In this document: positions 1 through 9,168 of the stretch, in pieces | Numbering within the stretch: the stretch's first letter is position 1 | How the letters are laid out: each line of letters opens with the position of its first letter | Assembly: GCF_001650725.1 (NCBI RefSeq) | Contig: NZ_LXVX01000038.1 | Span: 186,001-250,000, forward strand | DNA length: 64,000 bases | Direction: 5' to 3' | Origin: Sphingobium sp. TCM1 | GTDB lineage: Bacteria > Pseudomonadota > Alphaproteobacteria > Sphingomonadales > Sphingomonadaceae | Translations under genes and position numbers: made by a program | Notes under the pieces: model-generated | Databases searched by the model: none | What the model saw: the letters and a program-made list of their open reading frames with translations, nothing else | What the model was told of the DNA's origin: nothing

Positions 1-240
1 CTGGAAGCGGGTCTCATTGGTTTCGGTGCGGCTTTCCTTGATGTCCAGGCCAGCGCAGAAGGAGCGCCCTTCGCCGCGTAGAATAACGACCCGCACATCG
101 CGCCTGTGCTTGAGCGCACAGACATAATCGCCCAGTTCGCCAACCAGTTGTTCGGACAGAGCGTTGAGCGCGGCAGGCCGGTCGAGAGTAACGATCTCGA
201 CTGGTCCGCGTCCCTCAACTCTGATGGTCTGAAACGTCAT
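1..240 (-). CDS. Enoyl-CoA hydratase/isomerase (crotonase) family, N-terminal part
   Basis: Reading the minus strand from the ATG at 240 gives about 80 residues beginning MTFQTIRVEG. They show the crotonase N-terminus: a LDRPAALNAL segment of the CoA pocket and FCAGLDIKE, the first oxyanion-hole strand. The gene runs off the left edge, so the second catalytic loop is not visible and hydratase, isomerase or hydrolase activity cannot be told apart. The ATG lies one base beyond the stop of the MaoC gene at 242, so it is the third gene of a minus-strand operon with the hydratase and the CoA ligase at 1561-3081. A cytoplasmic role in beta-oxidation is the natural reading. Confidence 0.85.
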   Translation of the reverse strand, partial: MTFQTIRVEGRGPVEIVTLDRPAALNALSEQLVGELGDYVCALKHRRDVRVVILRGEGRSFCAGLDIKESRTETNETRFQ

Positions 241-241
241 C

Positions 242-1531
242 CTACTTCTTTCTCGACAATTCCCAATGGCGCTGCATCATCTTCGCTGCTTCTTCCGCCA
301 GGTCACGAGGAACTTCGGGGTACATCGCGATCCCGCCCTTCTTGGGAAGGGCGATGGTGGCCGTGGCACGAACGGTCTCATCGCCCCTCTGGTTGGTGAA
401 GATGACCTTCACATCGACCAGATTCTGGCCACCTTCCTCGCGCTTGCCGGTGACTTCGCCGGTGATCGTTTGAACGTCGCCCATATAGTTGAACTTGCGA
501 ATTTCATCATGAACATGGGTGATGATGCCATCATCGCCAGCCCAATCATTGAGATAGTGCCACAGATAGCTTTCGCGCATGACCCCATAGTCGTAGGCCA
601 TCGGATTGCCGATCGCCTGTGCCCAGAGCGGATCCCAATGAAGACGCTGTGCCACGTCGGGAACGCCATACTCGTTCTTCACATAGAAGGCCGGGATACG
701 CTTGCGATTCTTGTGCGCCAGGCGACCGACGGTCGGCGCGTAGGGTACAAAACCGTAGCCGCCGGCATGATAGACGATGACGTCAGTAACGGTGAGCGGT
801 CCCTTGGCCATCTTCCCCAGGCTGTCGCCCACCTGGACGTCTTCGAAATTGCGGAGCTCGCTGCCACGAACGACCTCGCTCGCATAGACCTCATCGATCT
901 TCGCGATATCCTCGTCAGTATAGGTCGCAGGCTCAATCGCGCTGTATTTGCCTTTCTTGGCGGCAGTCTTGCGTTCTGTCAGCACTCGCAGAATGCGATA
1001 GACGGCTACGACCTCGCCGCGTTGGTTGATCTTAACGTCCTTGCGCACCGAAATGACCGAGCGACCAGAAAACTCGGACTGCTTCACTTCCGAAGTCTCA
1101 TCGCCATTATAGCTGTAGATGGTGTCGCCGGGGAATACCGGACGATACCAGTTCCATTGCGAACCGGATACAAAGACGTGGACGCCCTTCCACAAACTCT
1201 TACGCAGCGCCTTGATCTCTTCGCTCGGCGGATCGCCGAGCATTGGCGAATTGATCTGGCCGACCATCATGCCTGGCGCGATCACGCTGCCCCATCGGGT
1301 GCCGCGTGCATAATCGGGATCGCAAAACAGAGGATTATCGTCCCCCGTGCCATGCGCGAAATTGCGGATATTGTCGGTCGTCGCGGTCTGGATATATTCG
1401 CGGGTCTTGGCCGCCTGCATATAGCCCAGCAGCTTTTCCTGCCTTTCGATGTCATGGTCGGTGATCGCATAATCGACCGCCTTCTGCCATTCGTCGCTCT
1501 GCTTGATGTCGTCGGGGGATTTGGTCGCCAT
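242..1531 (-). CDS. MaoC-family double hot-dog acyl-CoA hydratase
   Basis: 429 residues, the length of a two-domain MaoC protein. The N-terminal half carries FAHGTGDDNPLF at about 58-69 followed by APGMM, the hydratase-2-like hot-dog signature. A second, more divergent hot-dog domain fills the C-terminal half. Such proteins hydrate bulky 2-enoyl-CoAs, for example steroid side-chain intermediates in actinobacteria; that function is inferred from the family. The start has the ribosome-binding site GGGAAAGAG a few bases upstream. It lies 29 bases after the ligase gene and one base before the crotonase, so the three look co-transcribed from the site at 3141. The substrate cannot be read from the sequence. 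Confidence 0.85.
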   Translation of the reverse strand: MATKSPDDIKQSDEWQKAVDYAITDHDIERQEKLLGYMQAAKTREYIQTATTDNIRNFAHGTGDDNPLFCDPDYARGTRWGSVIAPGMMVGQINSPMLGDPPSEEIKALRKSLWKGVHVFVSGSQWNWYRPVFPGDTIYSYNGDETSEVKQSEFSGRSVISVRKDVKINQRGEVVAVYRILRVLTERKTAAKKGKYSAIEPATYTDEDIAKIDEVYASEVVRGSELRNFEDVQVGDSLGKMAKGPLTVTDVIVYHAGGYGFVPYAPTVGRLAHKNRKRIPAFYVKNEYGVPDVAQRLHWDPLWAQAIGNPMAYDYGVMRESYLWHYLNDWAGDDGIITHVHDEIRKFNYMGDVQTITGEVTGKREEGGQNLVDVKVIFTNQRGDETVRATATIALPKKGGIAMYPEVPRDLAEEAAKMMQRHWELSRKK

Positions 1532-1560
1532 GTCAGTCTCTTTCCCAATATTCGAATGGA

Positions 1561-3081
1561 TCAGGCCGCGTCGGCAGCGTCGGACGTGAAGAGGTCGCGC
1601 ACCTGCGGCAGCGCCGGCTTCATCGAGGGCGTGCGCGGCACATCATCGACGATGAGGAATTTGACCGGCACCTGATAGGGCATCAGATGTTCCCTGCCAT
1701 ATTCCTTGAGTTCCGCTTCGGATGGCGCCTCGGCGCCATCCTTGAGCATGACCGCCGTCATGGGGACAGCCCCCAGGCGACGATCCTCGATACCCACGGT
1801 GACTGCCTCTCGTATCGCCGGATGCGATTCATAGGTCTTGTTCACATCGTCAGGATGCACCTTGAACCCGCCCCGGATGATCGCGAGATCAGCGCGCCCC
1901 TTGATGAAAAGAAAGCCGTCCGTGTCGATGATCGCGCGATCGGTGGTCCGCAGCCAGGCGTCACCCAAACCGAATTGCGCAGCCTTCATTTCCAGCACGC
2001 CCTCTTCTCCTAATGCTTTTTCCTCGCCCGTATCGGGATCGACGACCCTGCCCTTAACGCCCGGTTGGAACCGGCCGACGCTGCCAGGCTTCTTGTCCCA
2101 GAACTGGTGGAAATCCTTGAGCGCCCAGCCAGCAACCGCGCCGGAAAATTCGGTGGCGCCGTAATTCTGCAGCACAGGCAGATTGTAGCGCTCCATAAAT
2201 TCCTTAGTGACTTCGAAATCAAGCGGCGCAGCGCCCGTGCGGATCGCGACCAGGCTCGAAAGATCTTCCTTGGGGATGTTCGCGTCCAGGATCATCCGCA
2301 GGCCCGCTGGCACCGCACCGGCCACCTTGGGCTTGTGCCGCTTGATCGCGTCATGCCAACTTGCCACCGAAAATTTTTCGAGCAGACATGCCTTGCGCCC
2401 GCCAGCGATACAGGTGAGCGCGCCCCAAAGTCCGCCAATATGCGTCATCGGATTGGACAATATTGTGGTGCCGGGCCGCAATTTGGCCGCTTCACCCGGC
2501 TTGCGATCCTTTTCGTAACTGAGCGCGCCTTCGAAACTCTTGTCGAACGCGGCTCGCTGCAACGGTATGCGCTTGGGTTTCCCTGTCGTGCCGCTCGTCA
2601 GCATCTCGACGATGATGCCCGGCTCAGTCTCTTTCACCTGGTCGCTGAATCGCTCAAAACCGGGGCGGAAGCGTGCGCCTCCCAATATGCCCGGCAGCTC
2701 GATCACAGCGGTACCGGCAGCCTTGAGCACCTCCAATATGCCCGGGCGATCCAGATCCGCTTGCTCGGCGATGACAACGGGCAGGTCCAGACCTTCCAGA
2801 TCCTTCACCAGCCGATCGTCGGGCAGCAGCGGATTGATCGAAACCATCGTCATGCCATCGGCCACGGCAGTCAGAACCGCTGCGAAGGGAGATGGCCGGT
2901 TCTTCACCATAACGCCGACGCGAGCGTCCTTTCCCAGACCAAGCGTGGCCAGCAGGGTCCGGATCTCAGCAATGGTATCGCCCAGTTGCCGCCAGCTATA
3001 CCATCTGCCTTGGTAGTCGATGACCTCGGCCGACGGATCGATCGTCAATACGCCGTTCAACAGGTCGGAAAAAACGGACAT
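1561..3081 (-). CDS. AMP-forming acyl-CoA synthetase (ANL superfamily)
   Basis: 506 residues with the standard adenylation motifs. The P-loop TSGTTGKPK is at 162-170, the QNYGATE motif lies near 300, LRTTDRAIIDTDGFLFIKGR is the hinge region, and PRTPSMK near the C-terminus keeps the catalytic lysine. It should activate a carboxylic acid to its CoA thioester in the cytoplasm. First gene of the unit that continues with the MaoC hydratase and crotonase. The conserved regulatory element at 3141 lies about 60 bases upstream of the ATG. The acid substrate is unknown; linkage to a MaoC double hot-dog protein suggests a bulky acid rather than a simple fatty acid. Confidence 0.9.
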   Translation of the reverse strand: MSVFSDLLNGVLTIDPSAEVIDYQGRWYSWRQLGDTIAEIRTLLATLGLGKDARVGVMVKNRPSPFAAVLTAVADGMTMVSINPLLPDDRLVKDLEGLDLPVVIAEQADLDRPGILEVLKAAGTAVIELPGILGGARFRPGFERFSDQVKETEPGIIVEMLTSGTTGKPKRIPLQRAAFDKSFEGALSYEKDRKPGEAAKLRPGTTILSNPMTHIGGLWGALTCIAGGRKACLLEKFSVASWHDAIKRHKPKVAGAVPAGLRMILDANIPKEDLSSLVAIRTGAAPLDFEVTKEFMERYNLPVLQNYGATEFSGAVAGWALKDFHQFWDKKPGSVGRFQPGVKGRVVDPDTGEEKALGEEGVLEMKAAQFGLGDAWLRTTDRAIIDTDGFLFIKGRADLAIIRGGFKVHPDDVNKTYESHPAIREAVTVGIEDRRLGAVPMTAVMLKDGAEAPSEAELKEYGREHLMPYQVPVKFLIVDDVPRTPSMKPALPQVRDLFTSDAADAA

Positions 3082-3140
3082 TGCAAACCCCCGGAATTAC
3101 GGTCGCGGACTCACGTTCCAATGACGCCCGCTTTTCTTAT

Positions 3141-3158
3141 ATAACTAGGTAACATAGG
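3141..3158 (-). promoter_or_regulatory. Regulon element upstream of the 3081-1 operon
   Basis: ATAACTAGGTAACATAGG. It belongs to a family of related AT-rich sites found before most operons here and lies 60 bases upstream of the CoA ligase start. Its role as an operator is inferred from recurrence and position. Confidence 0.6.
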
Positions 3159-3205
3159 AAGGCACAGCAGCGCAAGAATGCAGCGCCAGCCGCCCACGCC
3201 TACTC

Positions 3206-4408
3206 CTACAGTTGATCGAAGGGCACATTCTTGTCCGCTCGCATCTCACCTGGCATTCCCAGAACCCGCTCGGCAATCTGGTTGCGCAGCACTTCGTCCG
3301 CACCGCCAGCGACTCGCAGCGCCGTCGACCAGATATAATCATCCTGAATGCGTGCAGTTTCGCTGCCCTCTTCGGCTATGAGGCCGGCGGGGCCCCGCAT
3401 TTCGAGCGCCAGGCCTGACGTCTTCTGATAGCGGTTGGTGTAGGCGAGCTTCACCATCGACGCGAGGGCGCCAGGATTTTCACCGCGCGACACCATGGTG
3501 CGCAACCGGGCCTGGAAATAGCGTTCCGCCTGCTCTTCCGCATAGGCCGAGGCGAGCGCCGTGCGGATTGCGGCGGAATCCAGCGCGTTGCCGCCATTGC
3601 GCGGGGTATCCGCCGCGTAGCGGATGAGCGCTCCGATGCCACCGCCCTTGCCTTCGCTTCCCTGGTTCAGGCGCTCTCCCATCAACACCGTCATGGCGCA
3701 CGCCCAGCCTTCACCTTCGGCACCGATCCGGCAGGATTCGGGAATGCGGACATCGGTCAGGAAGGTTTCGTTGAAATCGCTCGCGCCGGAAATCTGGCGG
3801 ATCGGACGGACGTCGATACCTGGGGTCTTCATATCGACGACGAAGAAGGTCAAGCCTTTGTGCTTGGGCAGTGTCGGATCAGTGCGGACGATCAATATGC
3901 CCCAATCCGAATGATGCGCCCAGCTCGACCACACTTTCTGTCCGTTGACGATATAGTCGCTGCCATCCTTGATCGCACGCGTCCGCACGGCCGCGAGGTC
4001 CGAGCCGGCCGATGGCTCCGAAAAGAGTTGGCACCAAGTCATTTCCCCCCGCAGGGTTGGGCCAGCGAATTTTTCGATCTGTTCGGGCGTGCCATGCTTG
4101 AAGATCACCGGCAGCGCCATCCCCAAGCCTATGCCGATATAGGCCTCCTTGGCGAGGTGGTAATTATTTTCCTCCTCGCCGAAGACCGTAGCTTCCGCGA
4201 TGGTCGCCCCACGACCGCCATATTTTTTGGGCAGCAGGATGCCAGCATAGCCGCCTTCGGAAAGCCGTTTTTGCCAGGCTTTGCCGAGCGCAACCTCCTC
4301 GGCTTCCGATATGCCATCGGGCTTTTCAAAGGCCGGGGCATGGGCGGCCAGCCACTCGCGCGCCTCCTTGCGAAAGGCGGCCTCTTCTGGCGTGTCGTTG
4401 AAATCCAT
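3206..4408 (-). CDS. Acyl-CoA dehydrogenase, catalytic-type subunit of a pair
   Basis: 400 residues from the ATG at 4408 (MDFNDTPEEA). That start overlaps the stop of the upstream dehydrogenase by one base (TAATG), indicating translational coupling; a longer reading frame upstream is possible but would overlap that gene. FAD and substrate motifs are present (LFSEPSAGSDLAAVRT, GQKVWSSWAHHSDW, and the C-terminal GGADEVLRNQIAERVLG). Two adjacent, different dehydrogenase genes, one with and one without the usual C-terminal cofactor motif, are the pattern of heteromeric (alpha2beta2) enzymes in steroid side-chain oxidation. I infer that it forms such a complex with the product of 4408-5529. Confidence 0.88.
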   Translation of the reverse strand: MDFNDTPEEAAFRKEAREWLAAHAPAFEKPDGISEAEEVALGKAWQKRLSEGGYAGILLPKKYGGRGATIAEATVFGEEENNYHLAKEAYIGIGLGMALPVIFKHGTPEQIEKFAGPTLRGEMTWCQLFSEPSAGSDLAAVRTRAIKDGSDYIVNGQKVWSSWAHHSDWGILIVRTDPTLPKHKGLTFFVVDMKTPGIDVRPIRQISGASDFNETFLTDVRIPESCRIGAEGEGWACAMTVLMGERLNQGSEGKGGGIGALIRYAADTPRNGGNALDSAAIRTALASAYAEEQAERYFQARLRTMVSRGENPGALASMVKLAYTNRYQKTSGLALEMRGPAGLIAEEGSETARIQDDYIWSTALRVAGGADEVLRNQIAERVLGMPGEMRADKNVPFDQL

Positions 4409-5529
4409 TAAACCGTCTCCGCCTTGAACTGCGATCCGGGAAGATGCTGGATGAGCCGGTCGGCCCAAGGTTCGCGCCCGCCCAGGCTGAGCGCCAGCGT
4501 CCGCTCGCGCCGATAATAGAAATGGCAGTTGGCCTCGAATGTGTAGCCGATGCCGCCATGGACCTGGATATTCTCCCGCGCTGCATTTTCGAATGCATCG
4601 ATAGCGGTCAGCCGGGCCGAGGCGGCGGCGACGGGCAACGCGTCGGGATCATTAAGCGCAGCCCAGGCTCCGAAATAGGCGTTGGAACGCGCCAGTTCGA
4701 CGGCGACCGCGATGTTGGCGAGTTTGTGCTTGATGGCCTGATAGCTGGACAAAGGGCGGCCGAATATCTGTCGATCCATCGCATAATCCCGCGCCATCAG
4801 CAGGCAGGCGTCAGCTCCACCCACTGCTTCGAATGCGGCCTGTACGGCGGCACGGTCGAACAACTGGTCAAGTACTCGCTCCGTCGGCGCCGACTCCAGC
4901 AACTCCGCCGCGGCGGCATCGAATTGGATCGCGTAATGGGCACGCAACTGATCGAAGCTGTTGAGCCGGCTCCGCGTAACGCCCGATTGGGCCAGGTCGA
5001 CAAGCGCAAGAGCGGGCTTGTCCGCCACCCTGGCGAGAACGACAGCCACGGTAGCGACGCCGCCATCGGCGACGGGCGTCTTCTGCCCGGAGAGCGTCGC
5101 GCCGTCGACCCGAGTCTTGACCGCATCGCCAGTCCAGCCGGCTGCCCCTTCGGCATAGGCAAAGGTCCCGATCGCCTCTCCGCTCGCCAATTTCGGTAGC
5201 CAATGCGCCTTTTGAGCATCCGATCCCGCCAAGTTGATAGCGTCGGCGGCCAGAATGATCGAGGAGAAGAAGGGGAGTGCGGTGTTGGCGCGACCGAGTT
5301 CTTCGCTGATGACGCCGAGATCGAGTTCGGTCATGCCCAGACCGCCAAATTCTTCCGGCAGGGTCACGCCCAGAAAACCCATGTCGGCGATCTCGCGCCA
5401 TAGCGACTCGTCCCATTCAGCCCTGGCGTCGATCAGTTCGCGCAAACGGTCGGACGACGATCGCTCGCCCAACAGCCCGCGCGCCTGCTCCGCGAGCATT
5501 TTTTGTTCGTCGGACAGGTCGAAGTTCAT
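4408..5529 (-). CDS. Acyl-CoA dehydrogenase, partner subunit of a pair
   Basis: 373 residues with the acyl-CoA dehydrogenase fold: N-terminal helical domain, LPEEFGGLGM, and IQVHGGIGYTFEA near residue 330. The C-terminus reads YRRERTLALSLGGREPW in place of the common YEGTxxIQ segment that carries the catalytic Glu in many family members, as expected for the smaller, partly degenerate subunit of heteromeric enzymes. It is the first gene of the pair and overlaps the downstream subunit by one base. The start at 5529 faces the TonB receptor gene across a 264-base divergent region with the regulatory element at 5571. Heterodimer formation with 3206-4408 is inferred from order and family precedent. 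Confidence 0.87.
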   Translation of the reverse strand: MNFDLSDEQKMLAEQARGLLGERSSSDRLRELIDARAEWDESLWREIADMGFLGVTLPEEFGGLGMTELDLGVISEELGRANTALPFFSSIILAADAINLAGSDAQKAHWLPKLASGEAIGTFAYAEGAAGWTGDAVKTRVDGATLSGQKTPVADGGVATVAVVLARVADKPALALVDLAQSGVTRSRLNSFDQLRAHYAIQFDAAAAELLESAPTERVLDQLFDRAAVQAAFEAVGGADACLLMARDYAMDRQIFGRPLSSYQAIKHKLANIAVAVELARSNAYFGAWAALNDPDALPVAAASARLTAIDAFENAARENIQVHGGIGYTFEANCHFYYRRERTLALSLGGREPWADRLIQHLPGSQFKAETV

Positions 5530-5570
5530 GCTCGTTCCTTGTGTACGCTACGGCTGTACCATTCACCTCT

Positions 5571-5589
5571 CCAACTAAGGTAACTATGT
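5571..5589 (-). promoter_or_regulatory. Regulon element in the divergent region, acyl-CoA dehydrogenase side
   Basis: CCAACTAAGGTAACTATGT, a member of the recurrent site family, 42 bases upstream of the dehydrogenase start at 5529. Confidence 0.6.
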
Positions 5590-5726
5590 CAAGGGTGCAA
5601 TGGCATTCTTGCTAGGCGCGACCACCCAGATTGAGGCGAGCGCCGCCTTTTGTTGAGCTTGCTCGGTAAAAGTGGTGCCAAAACAACAGCCAGCCACTTT
5701 GCAAACAAAGCCATTGACCAACAAGT

Positions 5727-5744
5727 CCAACTAAGCCAACTAAC
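5727..5744 (+). promoter_or_regulatory. Tandem half-sites upstream of the TonB receptor
   Basis: CCAACTAAG followed directly by CCAACTAAC. Each nine-base unit matches the left half of the element at 5571. The repeat is 50 bases before the receptor ATG at 5794 and may let the same regulator act on the plus-strand gene. Confidence 0.45.
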
Positions 5745-5793
5745 CGGAAACCGCAAAACTGATATGCGGTCAGCTATGAGGGAGGATGTAACA

Positions 5794-8199
5794 ATGGAAT
5801 CCTGTTCTACATTTCGGGCCAAGCTGACACGATCCGTCTCCGCTGCCGCGATTATGACCATCCTGTCCGCAGCGCCTGCCTTGGGTCAGGACAGTGTCGC
5901 CAAGAATAGCAGCACGCTGGAGGACATCGTCGTAACAGCGCGTAAAGTAGCGGAAAACTTGCAAGACATCCCCGTAGCCGTCACTGTGCAGACCGGTGAT
6001 GCGCTGCGACAGCAATCTGCTGTCCAGGTCCCTGACATCGCCCGCCTGACCCCCGGCATCACCTTCACGCAGGCATCGTCCAACGGGTCCGCCTCGAACA
6101 TCACGATTCGCGGGCAGGTCCAGACGGACGTGCTGGCCACACTCGATCCTTCGGTGGGCGTCTATGTAGACGGTTTTTACTGGGCCCGGGCCTATGGTCT
6201 GAACGCCAACCTGCTCGACATCCAGAATGCGCAGGTGTTGCGCGGTCCCCAAGGGACGCTGTTCGGTCGTAACACCACCGGCGGCGCGTTGCTGATCCAG
6301 AGCAACGACCCGAATTATGATGGCATTTCCGGCATGATTTCGGCAACCTACGGTCGTTTCAACGAGCGGGACGGCACTGCCGTGCTGAACCTGCCGATCG
6401 TTGCCGACAAGGCCGCCATGCGCGCGGCCTTCACGGTGAACAAGCGGGACGGCTTCATCAAGAACGAGATCACCGGTCGCGACCTGGCGCAACGCGACAG
6501 CTATACCGGACGCGTGAAGCTGCGGCTGGACCCGACTGATAACTTCCAGCTCATCCTGTCGGGAGAATTCTATGGGATGAAGAATTACGATCGTCCCTAT
6601 GAGCTTCTGTATGTCGCGCCCACGTCGCCGGCAAACATCGAGGCCGCGCTGGAAGCCAATCCCGCCAACGCAGCCTTGCTGGCAGTACCAGGCGGTGCAG
6701 CGCAGCTGGTCGGCATCGGCAGCGGACTGTTCTCCAACTATATTGCCACCTATACCGGCACGGACAAGACCCGCCTGAACGATGGCGACCCGCGGGTCGA
6801 CGTTAAGAGCCAGACCTATGTGATGACCGCCAACCTCGATACATTCTGGGGGGCGCTCAAATTCATCGGCGGCTATCGTACCATCAAGTCGATCGCGCCG
6901 ATCGACCTGGACGGGTCGCCTTATTCCATCGTGAAAACGACCGGCAAGCAGGATCTGCAATCCTATTCTGGCGAGTTGCAGGCCACCGGTACGGCCATGA
7001 ACGACAAGATAGACTTTGCAGGCGGCATCTTCGCATTCAATGAAACCGGTCGTGACGAATCGACATCGATTGCGCTGCCAGCATTGACTCGCGTGTCGTC
7101 CGGCGGACTGCTGCCGCAAACCTATTATATCGGCGACATCACCAATCGGTCGATGGGCATGTATTTGCAAGGCACGTTCCATTTCACCGATGCCTTTTCC
7201 GCCCTCGGCGGCGTCCGCTATTCGGTCGAGGACAAGAATATCGTTTCGTTCAATGCGACGCGGAATGCCGATACCGACGCCTTGCTGCGCTGTCTGATCG
7301 CCACGGCCACCCCTGGCACCTGCCGTGCGGAATCCAAGTCCGGCTTCGACGGGATATCCTATACGCTCGGCCTGAACTATCAGATCAATCCGGATGTCCT
7401 GGTCTATATCAAGACGAGCAAGGGTTTCCGTTCCGGCGGCCAGAATCTGCGTGCTGCCGGCGCGACGACGGGCGGCGCCTTCGCGCCGTTCGGGCCGGAA
7501 GTGGCGCGGGAGCATGAAGCCGGTTTCAAGGCGGAGATGTTCAACCGTAGGGTTCGCTTCAACCTCGCCGCCTTCTACAATGAGGTGAAGGACATCCAGC
7601 GCACGACCTTGCTGGTCAGCCCCGACGGCAGTTCGACCTCCACCGTGGTAAGCAATGCCGGCAAGGCGCGCTTCTACGGTGGCGAAGCGGAGGTGACCGC
7701 CCGACTGTTCGAGGGCTTCACCCTGTCGGGTACCGCGGCCCTCTCCAATGCGAAATATCTGGAATTCGCGGACGCCAGCGGCGACCGGCGGGACGAGGTG
7801 TTCCAGAATGTCCCCGAATGGACCTTCAGCATCGCGGGCGATTATGAAAGGTCGTTCGGGTCCGCCACGATGCGCGCGCATCTCGACTATGCGTGGCAGG
7901 ACGACACCGCGCTCTATGCCTTCCGCACGCTCCAGACCGGCAATGCCCTCGACGACAGCATCACCAACGCAGTCGCCAAGGCGCTGACACGTCCGGCCGG
8001 TGGCGAACTGAACGGTCGCCTCGGCGTGTCCTTCGCCGACGACACGATCGAACTTGCGCTGTTCGGCCGCAACATCCTCAATCGCCGGGTGGATATTGCG
8101 GGCCTCGCCTTTGGCGCGCCCCTGTTCCTGGCGATGGGCAAGCGCAACGATCCGGCTACCTATGGCGTCACTGCGACGTTCAAGTTCGGCGGCTTCTGA
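5794..8199 (+). CDS. TonB-dependent outer-membrane receptor
   Basis: 801 residues from the ATG at 5794, chosen because GAGGGAGGA precedes it by eight or nine bases and it begins directly with a signal peptide (residues 1 to about 28, ending APALG). An upstream in-frame ATG would add 48 residues before the signal peptide. DIVVTARK is a TonB-box-like segment; the plug carries LRGPQGTLFGRNTTGGALL, and the barrel ends in TFKFGGF with a terminal aromatic residue. It should import a large or poorly soluble substrate across the outer membrane. It is clearly similar to the receptor at 19963-22452: both share VAENLQD, PVAVT and RGQVQTDVLATLDPSVG. Divergent from the dehydrogenase pair; ligand unknown. 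Confidence 0.93.
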   Translation: MESCSTFRAKLTRSVSAAAIMTILSAAPALGQDSVAKNSSTLEDIVVTARKVAENLQDIPVAVTVQTGDALRQQSAVQVPDIARLTPGITFTQASSNGSASNITIRGQVQTDVLATLDPSVGVYVDGFYWARAYGLNANLLDIQNAQVLRGPQGTLFGRNTTGGALLIQSNDPNYDGISGMISATYGRFNERDGTAVLNLPIVADKAAMRAAFTVNKRDGFIKNEITGRDLAQRDSYTGRVKLRLDPTDNFQLILSGEFYGMKNYDRPYELLYVAPTSPANIEAALEANPANAALLAVPGGAAQLVGIGSGLFSNYIATYTGTDKTRLNDGDPRVDVKSQTYVMTANLDTFWGALKFIGGYRTIKSIAPIDLDGSPYSIVKTTGKQDLQSYSGELQATGTAMNDKIDFAGGIFAFNETGRDESTSIALPALTRVSSGGLLPQTYYIGDITNRSMGMYLQGTFHFTDAFSALGGVRYSVEDKNIVSFNATRNADTDALLRCLIATATPGTCRAESKSGFDGISYTLGLNYQINPDVLVYIKTSKGFRSGGQNLRAAGATTGGAFAPFGPEVAREHEAGFKAEMFNRRVRFNLAAFYNEVKDIQRTTLLVSPDGSSTSTVVSNAGKARFYGGEAEVTARLFEGFTLSGTAALSNAKYLEFADASGDRRDEVFQNVPEWTFSIAGDYERSFGSATMRAHLDYAWQDDTALYAFRTLQTGNALDDSITNAVAKALTRPAGGELNGRLGVSFADDTIELALFGRNILNRRVDIAGLAFGAPLFLAMGKRNDPATYGVTATFKFGGF

Positions 8200-8247
8200 C
8201 CGCTTCCGCCAGACGCGCCTAAAGCGCCGCGCCCGGCGAAAATGAAC

Positions 8248-8420
8248 CTTAAGGTGACAAAAGCACCGCGAAGCGCGGCCGGCGATGTCACCTTAAGTCA
8301 CTTTTGAAGCCACTTTTGCGAGCCTAGCTGAAAGCGCGACCATAAGCATAGGGGAACCGATTTGCGATATATCATCGCTAAGTATGAAGCAGATGAAATC
8401 CTACATTTGAAGCTTTTTTC
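8248..8420 (+). repeat. Two-module intergenic repeat, copy 1
   Basis: Lies in the 342-base gap 8200-8541, which holds no convincing gene. Module A (8248-8297) begins and ends with a perfect 12-base inverted repeat, CTTAAGGTGACA and TGTCACCTTAAG. Module B (8386-8420) contains GAAATCCTACATTTGAAGC followed by T6. Both modules recur in the same order and orientation at 27831-27978, with similar sequence but different spacing. It could be a degenerate REP-like element or a small RNA ending at the hairpin 8474-8505; I cannot decide between them. Confidence 0.5.
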
Positions 8421-8473
8421 GGTCCCCGTTCATCAGAAAATAAACCGAAACGATCACAATTGGGTCAGACATG

Positions 8474-8505
8474 AAAAGGGCCGGCAGTTCGCCGGCCCTT
8501 TTTTT
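8474..8505 (+). terminator. Rho-independent terminator, likely bidirectional
   Basis: Stem GGGCCGGC (8478-8485), loop AGTTC, stem GCCGGCCC (8491-8498), flanked by AAAA on the left and T7 on the right. It is about 275 bases after the TonB receptor and 37 bases before the end of the convergent SDR gene, so it can serve both strands. Confidence 0.85.
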
Positions 8506-8541
8506 GATGTGCGCGCATGTCAGGGGAAGACATGCCGATCG

Positions 8542-9168
8542 TCAGACCGGTAGTTCGTCGATTCCCATGACCATGCCGGTAATATAGGCGCCATGGTCGC
8601 TGAGGATATAGCCAGCCAGATTGCCGAGCGACGCTTGCGCCGCGCTGGATGCCGCGGCGAAATCATCAACCACAGCACTGGCGATCGCGTTGGTCCTGAT
8701 ACCGTCCCGGCCCCATTCGACCGCCAGCGACTTGACCAGATTGTCGAGCGCGCCATGGGCGCTCAATTGTGCCGCGCGGCCGCTACAAATCCGCGGTGAC
8801 GGCATCAGGAACAGGATAGCGCCCCGCTCATGCGCGGCGATGCGGCGGCGGGCAAATTCCGCCGCGTGCAGGAAGCGGCCGTCGATATCGGCCGAGAACC
8901 CGTGTCGCCAGCCTTCAACCGAAACGGTTTCGGCGGCTTCGTTGCCAAGCGGTGCTCCGGCATGGACGAGCAGGTCGACGGGCCGCCCCTGCCGCGCGTC
9001 GGCTTCGACAAAGGCCGCGGCGATGGCGGCAGCATCAGCAGATGGATTCCTGATGTGGGTGACGCGCGCGCCGAGTGCAGCCAGCGCCTTTGCCACGCTG
9101 TCGACGGCGGCGCCGGTCCCCGCGACCATAGCATGACGCCCTGCGAGCAGATCAAGCATCGCGTTCAT
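8542..9168 (-). CDS. Degenerate short-chain dehydrogenase-like protein
   Basis: 208 residues, shorter than the usual 250-280 of classical SDRs. The fold is recognisable from LVHAGA, VKSLAVEWG and IRTNAIASA. The dinucleotide motif is altered (AGTGAAVDS rather than TGxxxGIG), and where YxxxK is expected the sequence reads AQLSAHGALDNL, without the catalytic Tyr or Lys. Its start overlaps the stop of the upstream SDR by four bases (ATGA). I infer a non-catalytic partner of the SDR at 9165-10055 or a decaying copy; the intact frame and tight coupling favour a retained role. Enzymatic activity is doubtful. Confidence 0.75.
   Translation of the reverse strand: MNAMLDLLAGRHAMVAGTGAAVDSVAKALAALGARVTHIRNPSADAAAIAAAFVEADARQGRPVDLLVHAGAPLGNEAAETVSVEGWRHGFSADIDGRFLHAAEFARRRIAAHERGAILFLMPSPRICSGRAAQLSAHGALDNLVKSLAVEWGRDGIRTNAIASAVVDDFAAASSAAQASLGNLAGYILSDHGAYITGMVMGIDELPV

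Noticed and set aside
266..1675. 469-residue open frame on the plus strand
   Set aside because: Antisense to the MaoC gene, without family motifs or a ribosome-binding site.
5770..7881. 703-residue open frame on the minus strand inside the TonB receptor
   Set aside because: It lies opposite a receptor with clear signal peptide, plug and barrel motifs. High GC leaves antisense frames open; the product has no recognisable motif.
8362..8553. 63-residue frame in the gap after the TonB receptor
   Set aside because: It runs through a strong terminator hairpin, has no ribosome-binding site and no motif.
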